Below are positions 49,640 to 60,229 of a DNA stretch of 64,000 nucleotides, in pieces. The position numbers and the translations under genes are program-made. How positions within the stretch are numbered: position 1 is the stretch's first letter; every line of letters begins with the position of its first letter. A model generated the notes under the pieces. The model did not search any database, was not told the origin of the DNA, and saw only the letters and a program-made list of their open reading frames with translations. The DNA is taken from assembly GCA_030765055.1 (NCBI GenBank), contig CM060947.1:217159271-217223270 (forward strand). The letters run 5' to 3'. Origin of the DNA: Mantis religiosa (lineage: Eukaryota; Arthropoda; Insecta; Mantodea; Mantidae).

Positions 49640-50540
49640 AAGGCATTTTGAGTGGCTTTGTGGGATCCCGCATTGAGCACTCCCGTTAGTCAAGGTAAAG
49701 ATGCAGAGCTGGCCGTCAATAACGGCGAGCGGGTGAAGAATGATTGCCAGGCGTCGAACATGACCAAAAGGCCCTGAACGAGGCGTGTAGAGAGTAAAGG
49801 TAAAAATGAAGGAAGGTATTCTAGGTGAGCAGTGGAAATGGGAGTCTTTATTGTAAATATAATAAGTACATTGGACGGTATAATTTCCGGCAATTATTGC
49901 CGGGGGGAGTGTTGTTGAGGCGTCATCAGGTGTGCGATTGTGGGCGAGGTGGTCTCCAGATGTTAGGGAACTGAGCCTGGATCCTCCTGGTTTGTTGTGC
50001 GTCGTAGTCGGCGATGATTTGCTTTGCAGATTTCAGGTCAGTGAGTCGTGTTGGAGGCTGTTGTCCATTTCTGTAAGTGGTGAGTAGAGCTGATCAAGTC
50101 TGCTGTTGAGGGTGGAAGAGTCCGTCGGCTGGCAGGGAAGTGTGTCGGTGAGGTGAGTCTCCACTAGGTGCATCTTGCGCTGTAGTGAGGCACGTATGTC
50201 TTTCTATTCGCTGGCTAAGTGTTCGGTGCGTTGAAGTTGGGAGTTGATGGCCTTTGTTGTCTGCTGTAGTTGGATTACTGAAGAGGAGAGCTGGTCCAGT
50301 GGAGTAAGTCCGTTAGTTAGTAGTCTGTGTGTAGTTGTCAGTTTGTCTTGGAGGTCGATGAGGGCGGCGTGGTTAGACTTCTGTTTATTGGCAGCGGCGG
50401 TGACGGATTCTTTCAGGTTGCCCAGGTTTAAGTTAAGGACCTCTGAGTGAAGGTCCTGAACTTCTTCCGCTGGAGCCCGGTGGTTGGCGGCGGTGAGTGT
50501 TGTGAGGAGCTCCTCAAGAGAGCAGAGTCTCTCATTTTGC
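49640..50540 (-). pseudogene. GC-rich coiled-coil gene remnant, unidentified
   Basis: The minus strand is open from 50540 to a stop at 50204-50206, reading LEELLTTLTAANHRAPAEEV, LHSEVLNLNLGNLKESVTAA and LSSSVIQLQQTTKAINSQLQ: amphipathic heptads typical of a coiled coil. The same phase continues past the stop (LQRKMHLVETHLTDTLPCQ). After a one-base shift it reads DLKSAKQIIADYDAQQTRRI, and then AQFPNIWRPPRPQSHT ends in a stop near 49940. An AATAAA signal (rc of 49847-49852) follows. The block is markedly richer in GC than the AT-rich DNA on both sides, and it begins abruptly at 50540, directly preceded by a stop. I do not recognise the protein; a mobile element, an endogenised virus or a foreign gene piece are all possible. 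Confidence 0.5.
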
Positions 50541-50884
50541 TAACCAATGAAAGCTTTTGAACCTGCTGCACAGAAAACTTATAAAGCAGCTAAAACACAT
50601 AATTGGGAAAAATAACCCTCGGACCTCGCTGATAAACAACTTTCTGGTACACAACACAATAAAAATTGAAGAGTAATCAAGAGCAATCATACAAACTAAT
50701 GGAGCACTCCAAGGGGATCCAATAAAGCCAATTTTGTTTAATATGCCACGGCAGACATACCTGCAATAACAGAGAATACTCAAATCGTTCTGCATAACTA
50801 CTAAGCTGTAAGAGAGAACAAAATCGTATACCACAACATGTAGATGTTAAAAACCACAATTTCTCGTCTCCCCTCTATATCTCT
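50541..50884. other. AT-rich spacer
   Basis: Overlapping minus frames (50532-50834, 50677-50859) lack recognisable domains. Confidence 0.45.
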
Positions 50885-50975
50885 TTTATGAAGAATTCAT
50901 TTCCGAGATATTCTTTGTCATAGATTTATATTTTCGAAAGTCATGTGAGTGCAACACATCAGATTTTTAAAAATA
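50885..50975 (+). repeat. Diverged dispersed repeat (modules 2 and 3)
   Basis: ATTTCCGAGATATTCTTTG at 50899 is followed 25 bases on by AAAGTCATGTGAGTGCAAC and a T-rich string, the same two modules as at 3125-3432 but closer together. Confidence 0.5.
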
Positions 50976-50997
50976 TATGTCGGCACTTTTTGTCTTC

Positions 50998-51178
50998 TTT
51001 AAATTTACGTCCTTTAACGTTAGGTCATATCGGACAAAGAATGAAATGGGTGACGCTCAAATGAGCGCAGGGTCCCTAGACCTCAGAGTTACCCCAGAAG
51101 AAATCTTATCCAGATAACTCACCCCGACCGAGATTCGAACACGGGATCCCTTGGAAGTGAGGCAGAGAGTGTATGTAC
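50998..51178 (-). repeat. SINE-A, diverged copy
   Basis: Inverted tail TTTACGTCCTTTAACGTTAG, body with ATCTTATCCAGATAACTCAC, and B box GATTCGAACACGGGA. The head is degraded after 51165. Confidence 0.8.
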
Positions 51179-51215
51179 CATGAGAAGCCTCGTGTTAGAA
51201 TATTTCGGTATCATA

Positions 51216-51423
51216 CAGGGTGATAAAACAAACAAAAAAAACTGGAATACTTGAGCAGCCCAATAAATGTAAGAGTGCTGTAAGAAAACATTTTATTCGT
51301 ACGTAGTGGAAACCTTACAACTTGCCATTTAAGAAACAATGATGGAATATATCACTTTTTAAATAATTCTCCATCAACTCCCTCATGGCTGCCACAACGC
51401 ATTTCAAACATTCTCGTGGACGG
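51216..51423 (-). other. Possible transposon end with a short reading frame
   Basis: CAGGGTGATAAAAC (51216-51229) resembles a DNA-transposon terminus. On the minus strand the frame 51315-51572 reads RPRECLKCVVAAMRELMENY followed by LKSDIFHHCFLNGKL, which has the look of a conserved C terminus but which I cannot assign. The N-terminal part of that frame lies in the neighbouring SINE-like unit. Confidence 0.3.
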
Positions 51424-51688
51424 TCCTCGTAGCCATGGTCGTTAAGAGCGTATGTCTCTAGCGTTTTGTCACGCAGAGGGTCGCGGGTTAGAGTCCCGCC
51501 TCGGACATGGTTATATATGTGCATTGTGTTTATGTGCGCCATTAGAGAAAACAGATTCCCCCCGATGGCCAAATGGGTTCTTCCCGAAGGCCAAAATATG
51601 TCTGTGTATCGTGTCTATGTGCACTACTAGAGAAAACAGATTCCGCCCCCATGGCCAAATGGGTTCTTACCGAAGGCCATAATATGAC
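51424..51688 (+). repeat. tRNA-related SINE-like unit with two 85-bp tandem repeats
   Basis: A head with CGTAGCCATGGTCGTTAAG and the B-box-like CGGGTTAGAGTCCCGCC (51484-51500) is followed by two direct copies of an 85-bp unit (51518-51602 and 51603-51687). The units share ATTAGAGAAAACAGATTCC-like and GGCCAAATGGGTTCTT strings, with about 10 differences. Neither the head nor the tandem body matches SINE-A to D. Plus frames here (51452-51682) are artefacts of the repeats. Confidence 0.6.
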
Positions 51689-51789
51689 AGAAAGAAAAGT
51701 TCCCGTTTTTTTTTGTCACTGTATTATGCTCAATACCTGCTATAAAGATATAAATTACGAAACGTTTTATACATATGCCGCACTTGCAT

Positions 51790-52990
51790 ATCCTATATTT
51801 TCAAATAATCATCATCTTTTTCTCCTTCTCTTCATCACCTTTCAGCGTCGGATTTTCTATATATATATTTATTGTACTGTTTACTATCCTGTGCGTTCCT
51901 CTTTAACTCAATCACTTCCATCCCTTTTTTACTTGCAATTTCTCCAATATATTGCTCCCATTCCTTTCTCGGTCTTTCCCGTCTTTTTCATCCTTTTGGT
52001 CTTGCCTCAAATACTTGATTTTGCCTTTTGCTGAACATTCATTTTTATATCCATTCCATTTTATATTTCTTTTCTCTGCCTCTTCCACCAATAGGTCTAT
52101 TTTCCCTAATAATTTTATTTGTCTTTCGCTCTTTTCCCTTCCACTTCCCTCACATATTCCATTTCTGAGGATGTTACTCTGCTTTTATGTTTACCTAGAA
52201 TTACGCACGTTGCTGCTCCAAACAACATACTGTTCTATATATTTTAATTTTCACATTGTTGGATATTTCTGTATTTCCAATTACTGTATTGCAGATCTGA
52301 TACTATACATTATTTGGCTTATTTACTCTGTTATTAATTTCATCGTCTATTATATTATCAGTGGAAATTATTGTACCTAAATATTTTATGGTATCTACTT
52401 GTTCTAATTTCCGTATTTCCATTCTACTTTTACATCTTCGTTTCTCCCACTCTTCATTACTTTACTTTTATTTGTGTTTATTTTCACTCCTTCCTCTTCT
52501 AATGCTCTTGCCCATTCTATTACCCTTAGTTGTAAATCTTGAACAATATTACTAATTAATAATTAATATATCGTCAGCATAAACAAGGATTGTAGATATA
52601 TTGGTCTCAATTTCCAATTATCTCCTCTTACAATTTGGTCCATAAATACTATAAATATTAGTGGACTGAGAGTCATATTGTTTCATTCATTTGTCCATTC
52701 TAAAATTTCCACTTGATTTCCCATTCATCCTACTCTTCCACACGCATTAGTGTAGGCACTTTGAATAACTATTGATAGTTTCTTTGAAGTTACAATATAT
52801 ATGAGGAGTGTGCATTTTTTGAACTATCGAATGCTGCGGCCAGATCTAGTAAAACTAAATATATTTCTCTTTGTTTTCCCTATCACAGTTCTAATGCAGC
52901 TTAGGTATGCGATCTTGTGCTTGATGTCCCGATCGATATGCCGCCTATTTATCCTCCAAGTGATGCAGATTTTCAAATCACCGCACAAAT
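51790..52990 (-). pseudogene. Non-LTR retrotransposon reverse transcriptase, decayed
   Basis: On the minus strand the order is: DLAAAFDSSK (about 52850, palm motif A), MTLSPLIFIVFMDQIVR (about 52670), STILVYADDILI (about 52590-52555, catalytic YADD box), WARALEEEGVKINTNKSKVM (about 52510-52450), then RERPRKEWEQYIGEIASKKG (about 51950), the basic C-terminal tail. The 3' end runs into a GAAGGAGAAAAAGATGATGA tail. Stops and frameshifts lie between all blocks. The endonuclease and 5' half are not visible. It once copied RNA into DNA at a nicked target. Confidence 0.8.
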
Positions 52991-53622
52991 TAAGGGGGGG
53001 GGGGAGCGCTACAATTCTTTAGTGTAAAATCTTTCGAACTAAGTTTCCAGAAACTAAATGTCGCCAAATTCTCCTATTATGCCTAACTCTATTTTCAACA
53101 GCTTAATTGGTTGATCAAAGCGAAATTCTAGATTTTGGTTTCCTGCCATTTTTACCCATGCAGATTTAACTATGTGTTGCATATGTGATTATTCCGTGAA
53201 TGCAGGCATTTTCGCAACCTCTTGTTACACAACTACACTTGCTTAATCGTATCGCCAACGGCTCGGTCGTTTATAAATCATAACATTCATTAGCAGTTGC
53301 GTAAAAAAGTGCAATTCCTTTCCCACTGCATTAGCTTAGCCAAGACATATTTAACAGAGTAACTCGGAAAACTTTTAGACAACTCACTCTAAATGAACTA
53401 ACAATATTTATTTCCTATACAGGAATACTTTTACTTGTGATAAACTGCGATTCGTATTACGCTGCTGCTTGTTTGAAACAGGAAAATTAAAAATCGCATT
53501 TACATGAGTTTCCTTAAAATCTTAAACACAGAACTTCCACAAACTAGTCTTAAGAAATCGTATTTTGCTAGCTACTTCATGTTAAGTGAGATAAACAACA
53601 TTTTTCATTACAAATTCCTAGT
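52991..53622. other. Unannotated AT-rich interval
   Basis: A 9-base G-run lies near 52996. No gene or repeat end recognised. Confidence 0.45.
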
Positions 53623-53632
53623 AGATACAAGA

Positions 53633-53884
53633 GGCCCACCTCGTTAGCGTAGATGGTAGCCTGTCTGCCTCACGTTCAAGAAGTCCCGAGTTCGAATCTC
53701 GGTCAGGGTGAGTTACCTGAATAAGGTATTTCCCGGGGTTTTCCCTTATCCTGAAAGACGAATGTCAGGTAACTCCAAGCTCTATGGATCCTGGGCTCAT
53801 TTGAGCATCATTTCATCCATTCCATTCATCGTCCGATATGACTTAACGTTGGAGGACGTAAACCACACCAAAAAAGGGGGGGGG
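53633..53884 (+). repeat. SINE-A, full length with target-site duplication
   Basis: Head GCCCACCTCGTTAGCGTAG, B box GAGTTCGAATCTC, complete body and TTAACGTTGGAGGACGTAAA; the tail is A-rich with a G-run (53877-53884). The 10-bp duplication GATACAAGAG flanks it (53623-53632 and 53885-53894). The frame 53708-53926 is an artefact. Confidence 0.92.
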
Positions 53885-53894
53885 GATACAAGAG

Positions 53895-54174
53895 AGATAC
53901 AGAAAATCGTATTGATTGATGTTTAAAAGGGTGATGCTACATGCTGATGCTAAAAAGTTCACACTCTTTCAATGACATATCAAGAAACAAATGAATAGCG
54001 ACGGCACTTAAAGCAGACGAGAAAGCGGAATCGAAAATGGTTGATGCTAAACATACAAATAAAATGATTCACAGAGTTCTACAATTTTTGTGTAGAATGG
54101 TTTACTCATTATCAAAATTACTCAAAATACCAAAACTATTTCCAAATTAAGATCACTTTACAAATCATTCGTAT
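53895..54174. other. AT-rich spacer
   Basis: Nothing recognised. Confidence 0.5.
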
Positions 54175-54250
54175 AAAAAAATTATTAGCGACATAAATGT
54201 TTTAAATATATTATATTTTAACCAAAATCGTTAATCATATAAAAGACAGC
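54175..54250 (-). repeat. Diverged dispersed repeat (part of core, inverted)
   Basis: The minus strand reads ATTAACGATTTTGGTTAAAA, then TATAATATATTTAAAACATT, the same start as the inverted copy at 27300. Confidence 0.4.
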
Positions 54251-54347
54251 TTGCAGCTTGAAGTGGAAAATATTAACGAAAATATTCGAGTCGCATTTTT
54301 AGATGACTGGCATTCATGGAACATTTCCTTTTAGAACTAAGCTGATC

Positions 54348-54411
54348 ACACACACACACACACGCACGCACGCACACACACAGACACACACAGACACACA
54401 CACACACATAC
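54348..54411. repeat. (CA)n microsatellite with interruptions
   Basis: CA units with CG and CAGA interruptions. Thr/His and Cys/Val frames over it are artefacts. Confidence 0.93.
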
Positions 54412-54506
54412 AAAAGGATATCAAAGCATGCGTTTACCGTGGAATCTCGGTGTCTAATTTTTGGGTGGAATACAAAACTTCTGCTCAATTATTTGTTTCT
54501 GGATAT

Positions 54507-55087
54507 ACATGACAAAGCGAGAAGGCGTATCGGAAAAAAATTCGCAATACAGAGATGTTTACCTCAGTTTATCGCACATACAGGGCGAGTCCAGTGTATT
54601 TTTTTTTTTTTTTTTCATTTACGTCCGCCCCAACGTTAAGTTATATCGGACGGTGAATGAATTGGGTGAAATGATGCTCAAATGAGTTCAGGGTCCATTG
54701 AGCTTAGAGTTACCCGACATTCGTCTTGAAGGATAAGGAAAAAAAAAAACGGAAAAAAAACCTTATCTAGGTAACTCACCCTGACCGAGATTCGAACTCG
54801 GGACCTCTTGAACGTGAGGCAGACATGCTACCATCTACGCTACCGAGGCGGGCGAGTCCAGTGTATGTATACTCTGTTCGGATATAATCGTGTCTTCTGG
54901 ACTGCAACGTGTCACACATCGGCAGGCGCGAGAAAACATCAAATAGACACACGCAGCTTCCAATCGCTCTATCTATGTTACGTAACTTACTTTCACTCTT
55001 CTACTCGACCAGATAAGACCCGATAAGGGACGATGGCAGCGCTGGTCACCTGAAGGTCTATACTCCTCAACGCTCTGTCGAGTAATA
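54507..55087. mobile_element. MITE-like element, copy 2, carrying a SINE-A
   Basis: Aligns with 24649-24968 on both sides of the SINE at 54600-54853. Its ends, TACATGACAAAGC on the left and TACTCGACAGAGC (rc) on the right, agree at about 18 of the first 25 bases. Because copy 1 runs straight through the insertion point, the pair gives a filled and an empty site. Confidence 0.75.
54600..54853 (-). repeat. SINE-A inserted in MITE copy 2
   Basis: A full-length copy with poly(T) on plus (54600-54616). The 13-bp duplication GAGTCCAGTGTAT flanks it (54587-54599 and 54854-54866). It shares the GTCCGCCCCA variant of the tail with the copy at 43511-43775, so both may come from one source subfamily. 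Confidence 0.95.
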
Positions 55088-56186
55088 GTTGGGAAATGCT
55101 CAAAGGAAGGATATGCTCCAACTGATGAGCTGACCCACTTACCCATGTAAGTTTTGGCGTAAAAAAATGCACATGTACAATCTAGGTATCGAAGCCATAG
55201 AATGAGAGTGACGTAAAAATGGTCAGTTGGCCCACAGGATTTATATATTTCAAGTAGAATTGAACTTGGTGTTCTCTCTAATGCATATTTTGATACCAAC
55301 ATGAATTACAAGCAGTTTGATACAGCAAATAAAATGTACACGTTATCTTTATCAGTTGTATGCTTAAATATTTAAATCCGCACGATAAATATGAATGATA
55401 ACTACTGTATTACCGCAGCACTCGTTACGTTAACATCTTCACCCCTTCTCTTCGTCACTGAACTTGCCTGGCATTCAGTTTTGTTCTGGGTAATCGTAGC
55501 GTTGTATTTCCCTCGGTGACATTTCATCCAAGATGCTCCAGGGTTTCCTTGTCACGTTTCTAGGTTGGGTTTAAAAGGATATCGATGCTAAAACTTTTCT
55601 GTAATATTTACCACTTAAGAGGCCATAGTTGTAATTGCTGTGCCTTTTATAGTGAATACAAATCTGATTTTTTAAATCCTATCTTTAAATTTAAATTTGA
55701 CTATGCATATGTTTCGTGATGCAATTTATTTTTAACCCCATTGTCATCACCTCCGAGAACCATCAACGTTCCTTTTCTATGCGCAATTAGTTTTTAACAC
55801 CTCCGTAATAAATAATACATTTGTTTGCGAATTGACAATTTATCGACTGAGTCCCCATTTATATATGCGACTTCATGTCGTGCAACAAGGAAAGATGCCA
55901 CGCGGCACAATTTTTAGTGGTCTATTTATGGGTGCGCGTGTTCGCACTGCGTATTGTTGAGAAACCAGTTCTACCAGACTGTTTCCATATTTGTTACGGC
56001 AGTAATCCAACGCAACATCCCACACTGAACTCCTAACTCAAATGTCTTGTATGAATGGTTCCGGTATCCACACACGATAAATGTATGAACGACAAAAATC
56101 ATATCACTCTTGCAATCGTCAAACCAAAAACCTCGATGAAAAATCAAAATTGCAAGGCGGCAATACAACATGCATACACAGGTTCT
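55088..56186. other. AT-rich DNA without a gene
   Basis: Frames at 54973-55302 (-), 55971-56171 (-) and 56055-56264 (+) overlap the MITE or SINE, or lack domains. Nothing else is supported. Confidence 0.45.
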
Positions 56187-56420
56187 GCCCGCCTCTGTAG
56201 CGTAGATGGTAGCGTGTCTGCCTCACGTTCAACAGGTTCCGAGTGCAAATCTCGGTTAGGGTGAGTTATCTCGATACGGTTTTTCCGGGGTTTTCCCTTA
56301 TCCTTAAAACAATGTAGGGTAACTCCAAGCTCTATGGACCCCCGGCTCATTTGAGCATCATTTCACCCATTTCATTCATCGTCCGATATGACGACGTTGG
56401 TGGACGTGAACTAAAAAAAA
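56187..56420 (+). repeat. SINE-A, full length, diverged
   Basis: Head GCCCGCCTCTGTAGCGTAG, B box GAGTGCAAATCTC (mutated), body with GTTATCTCGATACGG and tail GACGTTGGTGGACGTGAAC plus a short A tail. No duplication identified. Confidence 0.87.
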
Positions 56421-57600
56421 ATTCTCAGGCCCGTGCAGACTGAGGCCGTGAGATTTCCCATGTGTTGTGGGACGCAACAGCTTTTGAGGTCGTAGGACAC
56501 ACCCGTCACATGGTATTACACAAACTTCACTTTAACTCAATATAGCTTGAACAGGAGGAATATGTGTGTAAACTTTTACGCAGATATACAGTATTCAGTT
56601 TGTCAGATAAATGATAAAACATCTAGGGAGCGGAGTTTTGTGGTAAACAAATTTAAAATATTAAGAAATATTAGGAAAATATTTTGTGAAGGTGCTACAA
56701 TATTTTACTCAAATTCACAGAAATGGGAGAAATTTGTTAATTTATTATTGTTATATGTTTTCATCGCTTGTAGATAGCAGTTTCTAGTGTGCTTCCCTAA
56801 AATTGTAGTGGACAACAAAATTCTCCAAACTATCCATCACAAATGCAGACCAATTGTCTCTTTAAATAGCGTATGAAATTATCTTTTCACATATTTAAAC
56901 AAAGGGACGCCAGTACTTTCTAAATCACCTTTGTTTGCCTTCCATGACTAGCGAAACTACACAGCTCTTCCTTTACATTTTCACTCAAAGTTTCAAGTTG
57001 TCTAACAAAGAAGTCTAGATTGTTGATTAGAATGCCAAATCATTTTAATTCCATATTTTCAGTAAACCCTGACCTATTTCAATGGACGACGCATCAGTTG
57101 GTCCAATTCATTTATAGTACGTGTAATTAGGCAAATGCCCCAGCGTATGACCACTGGCCCAGGGAGTAAAAGAAGAGTGAAGAAATCAAACCTCAATGCT
57201 GATTTAAGAAAAAGGTTTTTCCATTTGATACAAGCCTAAATACATTAGGGTAGAGTTGTATGGTATATTCAGCTAGTATATGAAGAGCATGAACTACACA
57301 AATGAATTATTCTTGGAAAACTGACGGAAAGGACTTGACCTGCTTTTATCATGTATGGTGCATCATTTGTGAGAAAGAGTAATACGAATACATTGCACTT
57401 TATACACTTTGAAATTTCTTATATCTATTTTCATGCATAACCTCACGATTGCTATATTTACTTATTTGGCCCAGATAGTTCTTTACTGCACACTATTTCG
57501 ACACTTTTTTTTTTTCTGAAACTTGGAGGTATCATGTGCTCAATCTCCAATCAAAATGTTTCATTTTTACAAGCTGCCCCGATTTCTCCAAAAGTTTCTA
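56421..57600. other. AT-rich DNA without a gene
   Basis: The frame at 56547-56777 (+, 76 codons) has no recognisable domain. Nothing else is supported. Confidence 0.45.
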
Positions 57601-57995
57601 TTTGCTACACGTTCAATAGGTCCCAAGTTCGAAACTTGGCTAGGGTAATTTGAGCTGAAGCTTTCCTGGCGGCGTATATGTTCTAGACGTTCTCGGGCTT
57701 CGAGCCAGGTAAGAAGAGGTTGTGACATCAACGTTTCGGGAGCGTGCATTTCTCCCATCTTCAGCATGCTCCCGAAACGTCGATGTCACAACCTTTTCTT
57801 ACCTGACTCGAAGCCCGAGAACTTCTAGAACATAGGCCAGAGTGTTTTACCTGGATAAGGTTTTTTTCCGAGTTTTCCCTTGTCGTGAAAGATGAATGTC
57901 GGCTAAGTTCTATGGACCCTGGGCTCATTTGAACTTCATTTCACCCATTTCATTCATCTACCAATATGACCTAAATTGAAGGACGTTAATTAAAA
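57601..57995 (+). repeat. SINE-A split by a palindromic element
   Basis: The head part (57601-57650, CACGTTCAATAGGTCCCAAG and a mutated B box) and the body (57845-57995, TTACCTGGATAAGG to AAGGACGTTAATT) are contiguous in other SINE-A copies. They are separated here by about 195 bp that holds the long palindrome. Confidence 0.85.
57666..57840. mobile_element. Long palindrome with hammerhead-like core
   Basis: The left arm (57675-57749) and the right arm (57765-57834) are inverted copies differing at few bases; CTGGC/GCCAG close the ends (57666-57670, 57836-57840). On the minus strand the centre reads CTGAAGA (rc of 57758-57764), a GGGAG...CTCCC stem, GAAA (rc of 57734-57737), then CGTTGATGTC. 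That is the order CUGANGA, helix II, GAAA, short helix III, cleavage C of a hammerhead ribozyme. Helix I is not formed in the simple way, because the arms pair with each other. Minimal hammerheads with tiny helix III are known from Penelope-like elements, so this may be a fold-back relic of such an element. Confidence 0.65.
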
Positions 57996-60048
57996 ATACT
58001 CTTAATGCTGTTTTTTAAGAGGTTCAGTGTGAATATATTTAGTAAAAAAAGGTCCTGAAGTGAGTGAGTGTGTGGTGTTTTAGGGCCCGTCGACAACAAG
58101 GTCATTTGGGCCCGAAAAGGTCCTGAATATCGTAACACATTTTTGAGTGAGAAATTGGCTGCAGCAAATAAATATAAATAATACTGCACTTGAGCGATTC
58201 ACCAATCAATAATTATGGTCACGAATTCACAGCCGCATGTTCACTTATACATATTTCTGGATAAATGGTGTGTTACTTGTGAACGCTGATCTACACTTTT
58301 TTTTCGGGTCTTTGGCTAAACAACAGTAAACATGTTTATAAATTGTCTACTATTACTGAAAATCAATTTGACACTTGATTTAACCATTGCTATGTTTTCT
58401 GGATGCACTCATTCATAAGATTTGAATAAGTCTATATGAGTCATTCACATGCCTTTTCCATTTGGCACTAAAACTTACATATGAAATAGGAATAACCAAC
58501 CAGGGTGTCAAATTTGTTATTCTAGTCTAATGTTTTCGGTTTACAAGCAAGCAATTCGTAAATATAACGTATTTTGTCGCATAAGCTCCCCCTCGCATTT
58601 CCCTCCCCTATGATTTTTCATGACCAAAAATTATTTACCTGTTAAACATCGCATTATTTCCTCTCCTGGTTCGTTCTTATTTTAGCGGACTTCAAATGAC
58701 TTGATAATGGACAACAATGGACGCAGCGATGATTGTCACGGACAACAATGGACGCAGTGCTTGCCACAAAAATACTCGTATTGCCATTGTCACAACGTAT
58801 CGTAAAATTGAAATGTGAAGTTGCAAACATATTTCTAAGAACAATGAAACAATGCATTGTAGGCCCAACGAAACCGTGGTATGTATCCAATTCATTCACA
58901 AATTACTGTATACCTACATAACTTTTACATAATACTAATGGTTGCCCTTCCTTTCTGAATTCCTAGAAGCATCACTCGCATAATTCCCTCCCCAATATTT
59001 TCAAGCAAATTTTTCGAGCAAAGGGGGGCGGGGAATTACACCATAAAATACGGTATTGTGTATGTGTATAATAGAGTTTAAATTAACCAAGATAAATAAC
59101 AGCATAAAGATTAATTCTCACTTATTATTTATTTAAGTTTATATTAAAATACGTGTTTACAGATTTTTCTTCAAAATAGGTATTTTTATGTGAAATACAA
59201 TTTCATATTTACGTCCATAATCCTTTATTCAGAGTTTACCCATTTTGTAGGCATATATGTGTTCGCAGAAAAAAAAAAATGAATCTAAGAAGCCTAAATT
59301 ACTATCACAGCAAACGTACAAGTATTAGATTTGGCAACATGGATGATTCGCAAACACAAATTCGCGGTAAACAAATCGACAACTGAACAAACTATCGTTT
59401 AGCCCGTCTCATAGTTCAGGGTGACTTTCCAGTGGTCAAACAGTACTGCCGCATACATAAATGGGACATCACAGATGAATTATGCAATTATATGACGTCA
59501 TCTAGTAGACAAGTGATGGAGGGTGTCAAAATTTCAATACAAGGATTTAAAGCACGACAAAAGATGTTGCTACCATGCACTCCCACTCCACGTTTAATTG
59601 ATATATTGTCAACTGTAATGGTGCGAGCATTTTCCTGAGAAATGAATTTCGCTGGAGATAAATCATCCGTTGCAATCCGAGATTTTTGCACCACCACGGA
59701 AAACATTCGTGCGGTATGTTAATCCTGAGTGTGGTGACAGCATTAGAATATTACTCCTGGGTTTCCTAGTCAGCGGTACAGCTGTACCACGATACCCAGC
59801 GCAGTTGTTTTCGTAGTAGTAGAAACTATTTCAGAATAAATTATGTTTTTTTCTATTTAATATTTTTTTAAATATCTTCCAGTGGTTTGTCCATTATCCT
59901 GGTACAGTTTTAATGTTCTTAGTAAACCTACTGCTGCATTACAATTTTGTTTGTAACTTTCAAAGTTTTTCAAACTTAGAGCAGTATTTTGCAATTTTCA
60001 AATTGGTCAAACTTGGTAGTGCATGCCTCTGTCTTAATTTTTGTATAT
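57996..60048. other. AT-rich DNA without a recognised gene
   Basis: GGACAACAATGGACGCAG occurs twice 31 bases apart (58709 and 58740). A plus frame at 59432-59638 (68 codons) lies in slightly less AT-rich DNA with a full TGACGTCA site (59493-59500) but has no recognisable domain. Frames at 58654-58921 on both strands are unassigned. Confidence 0.4.
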
Positions 60049-60054
60049 ACGCGC

Positions 60055-60136
<82 letters not shown>
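60049..60136. repeat. (GC)n(GT)n tract upstream of the MADF gene
   Basis: Alternating CG units (60051-60068) pass straight into GT units (to 60136): nearly 90 bp of alternating purine-pyrimidine sequence, the type most prone to left-handed Z-DNA. It ends about 335 bp before the MADF start codon. Cys/Val and His/Thr frames here are artefacts. Confidence 0.95.
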
Positions 60137-60138
<2 letters not shown>

Positions 60139-60229
60139 AAACTATTCCTCTGCTGTTTTGTTTCTTGAAATAGCGAAGTTCTCTATACATAAACACGTGT
60201 TGATAATACAACGCTGGTACGATTTCCTT

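Noticed and set aside
58709..58757. Start of a CRISPR-like or satellite repeat
   Set aside because: Only two imperfect copies of an 18-mer 31 bases apart; a simple local duplication in a eukaryotic context.
59432..59638. Small gene with a CRE-like site (TGACGTCA at 59493)
   Set aside because: The site lies inside the frame, not upstream, and the 68-codon product has no recognisable features; TGACGTCA also occurs elsewhere in the window.
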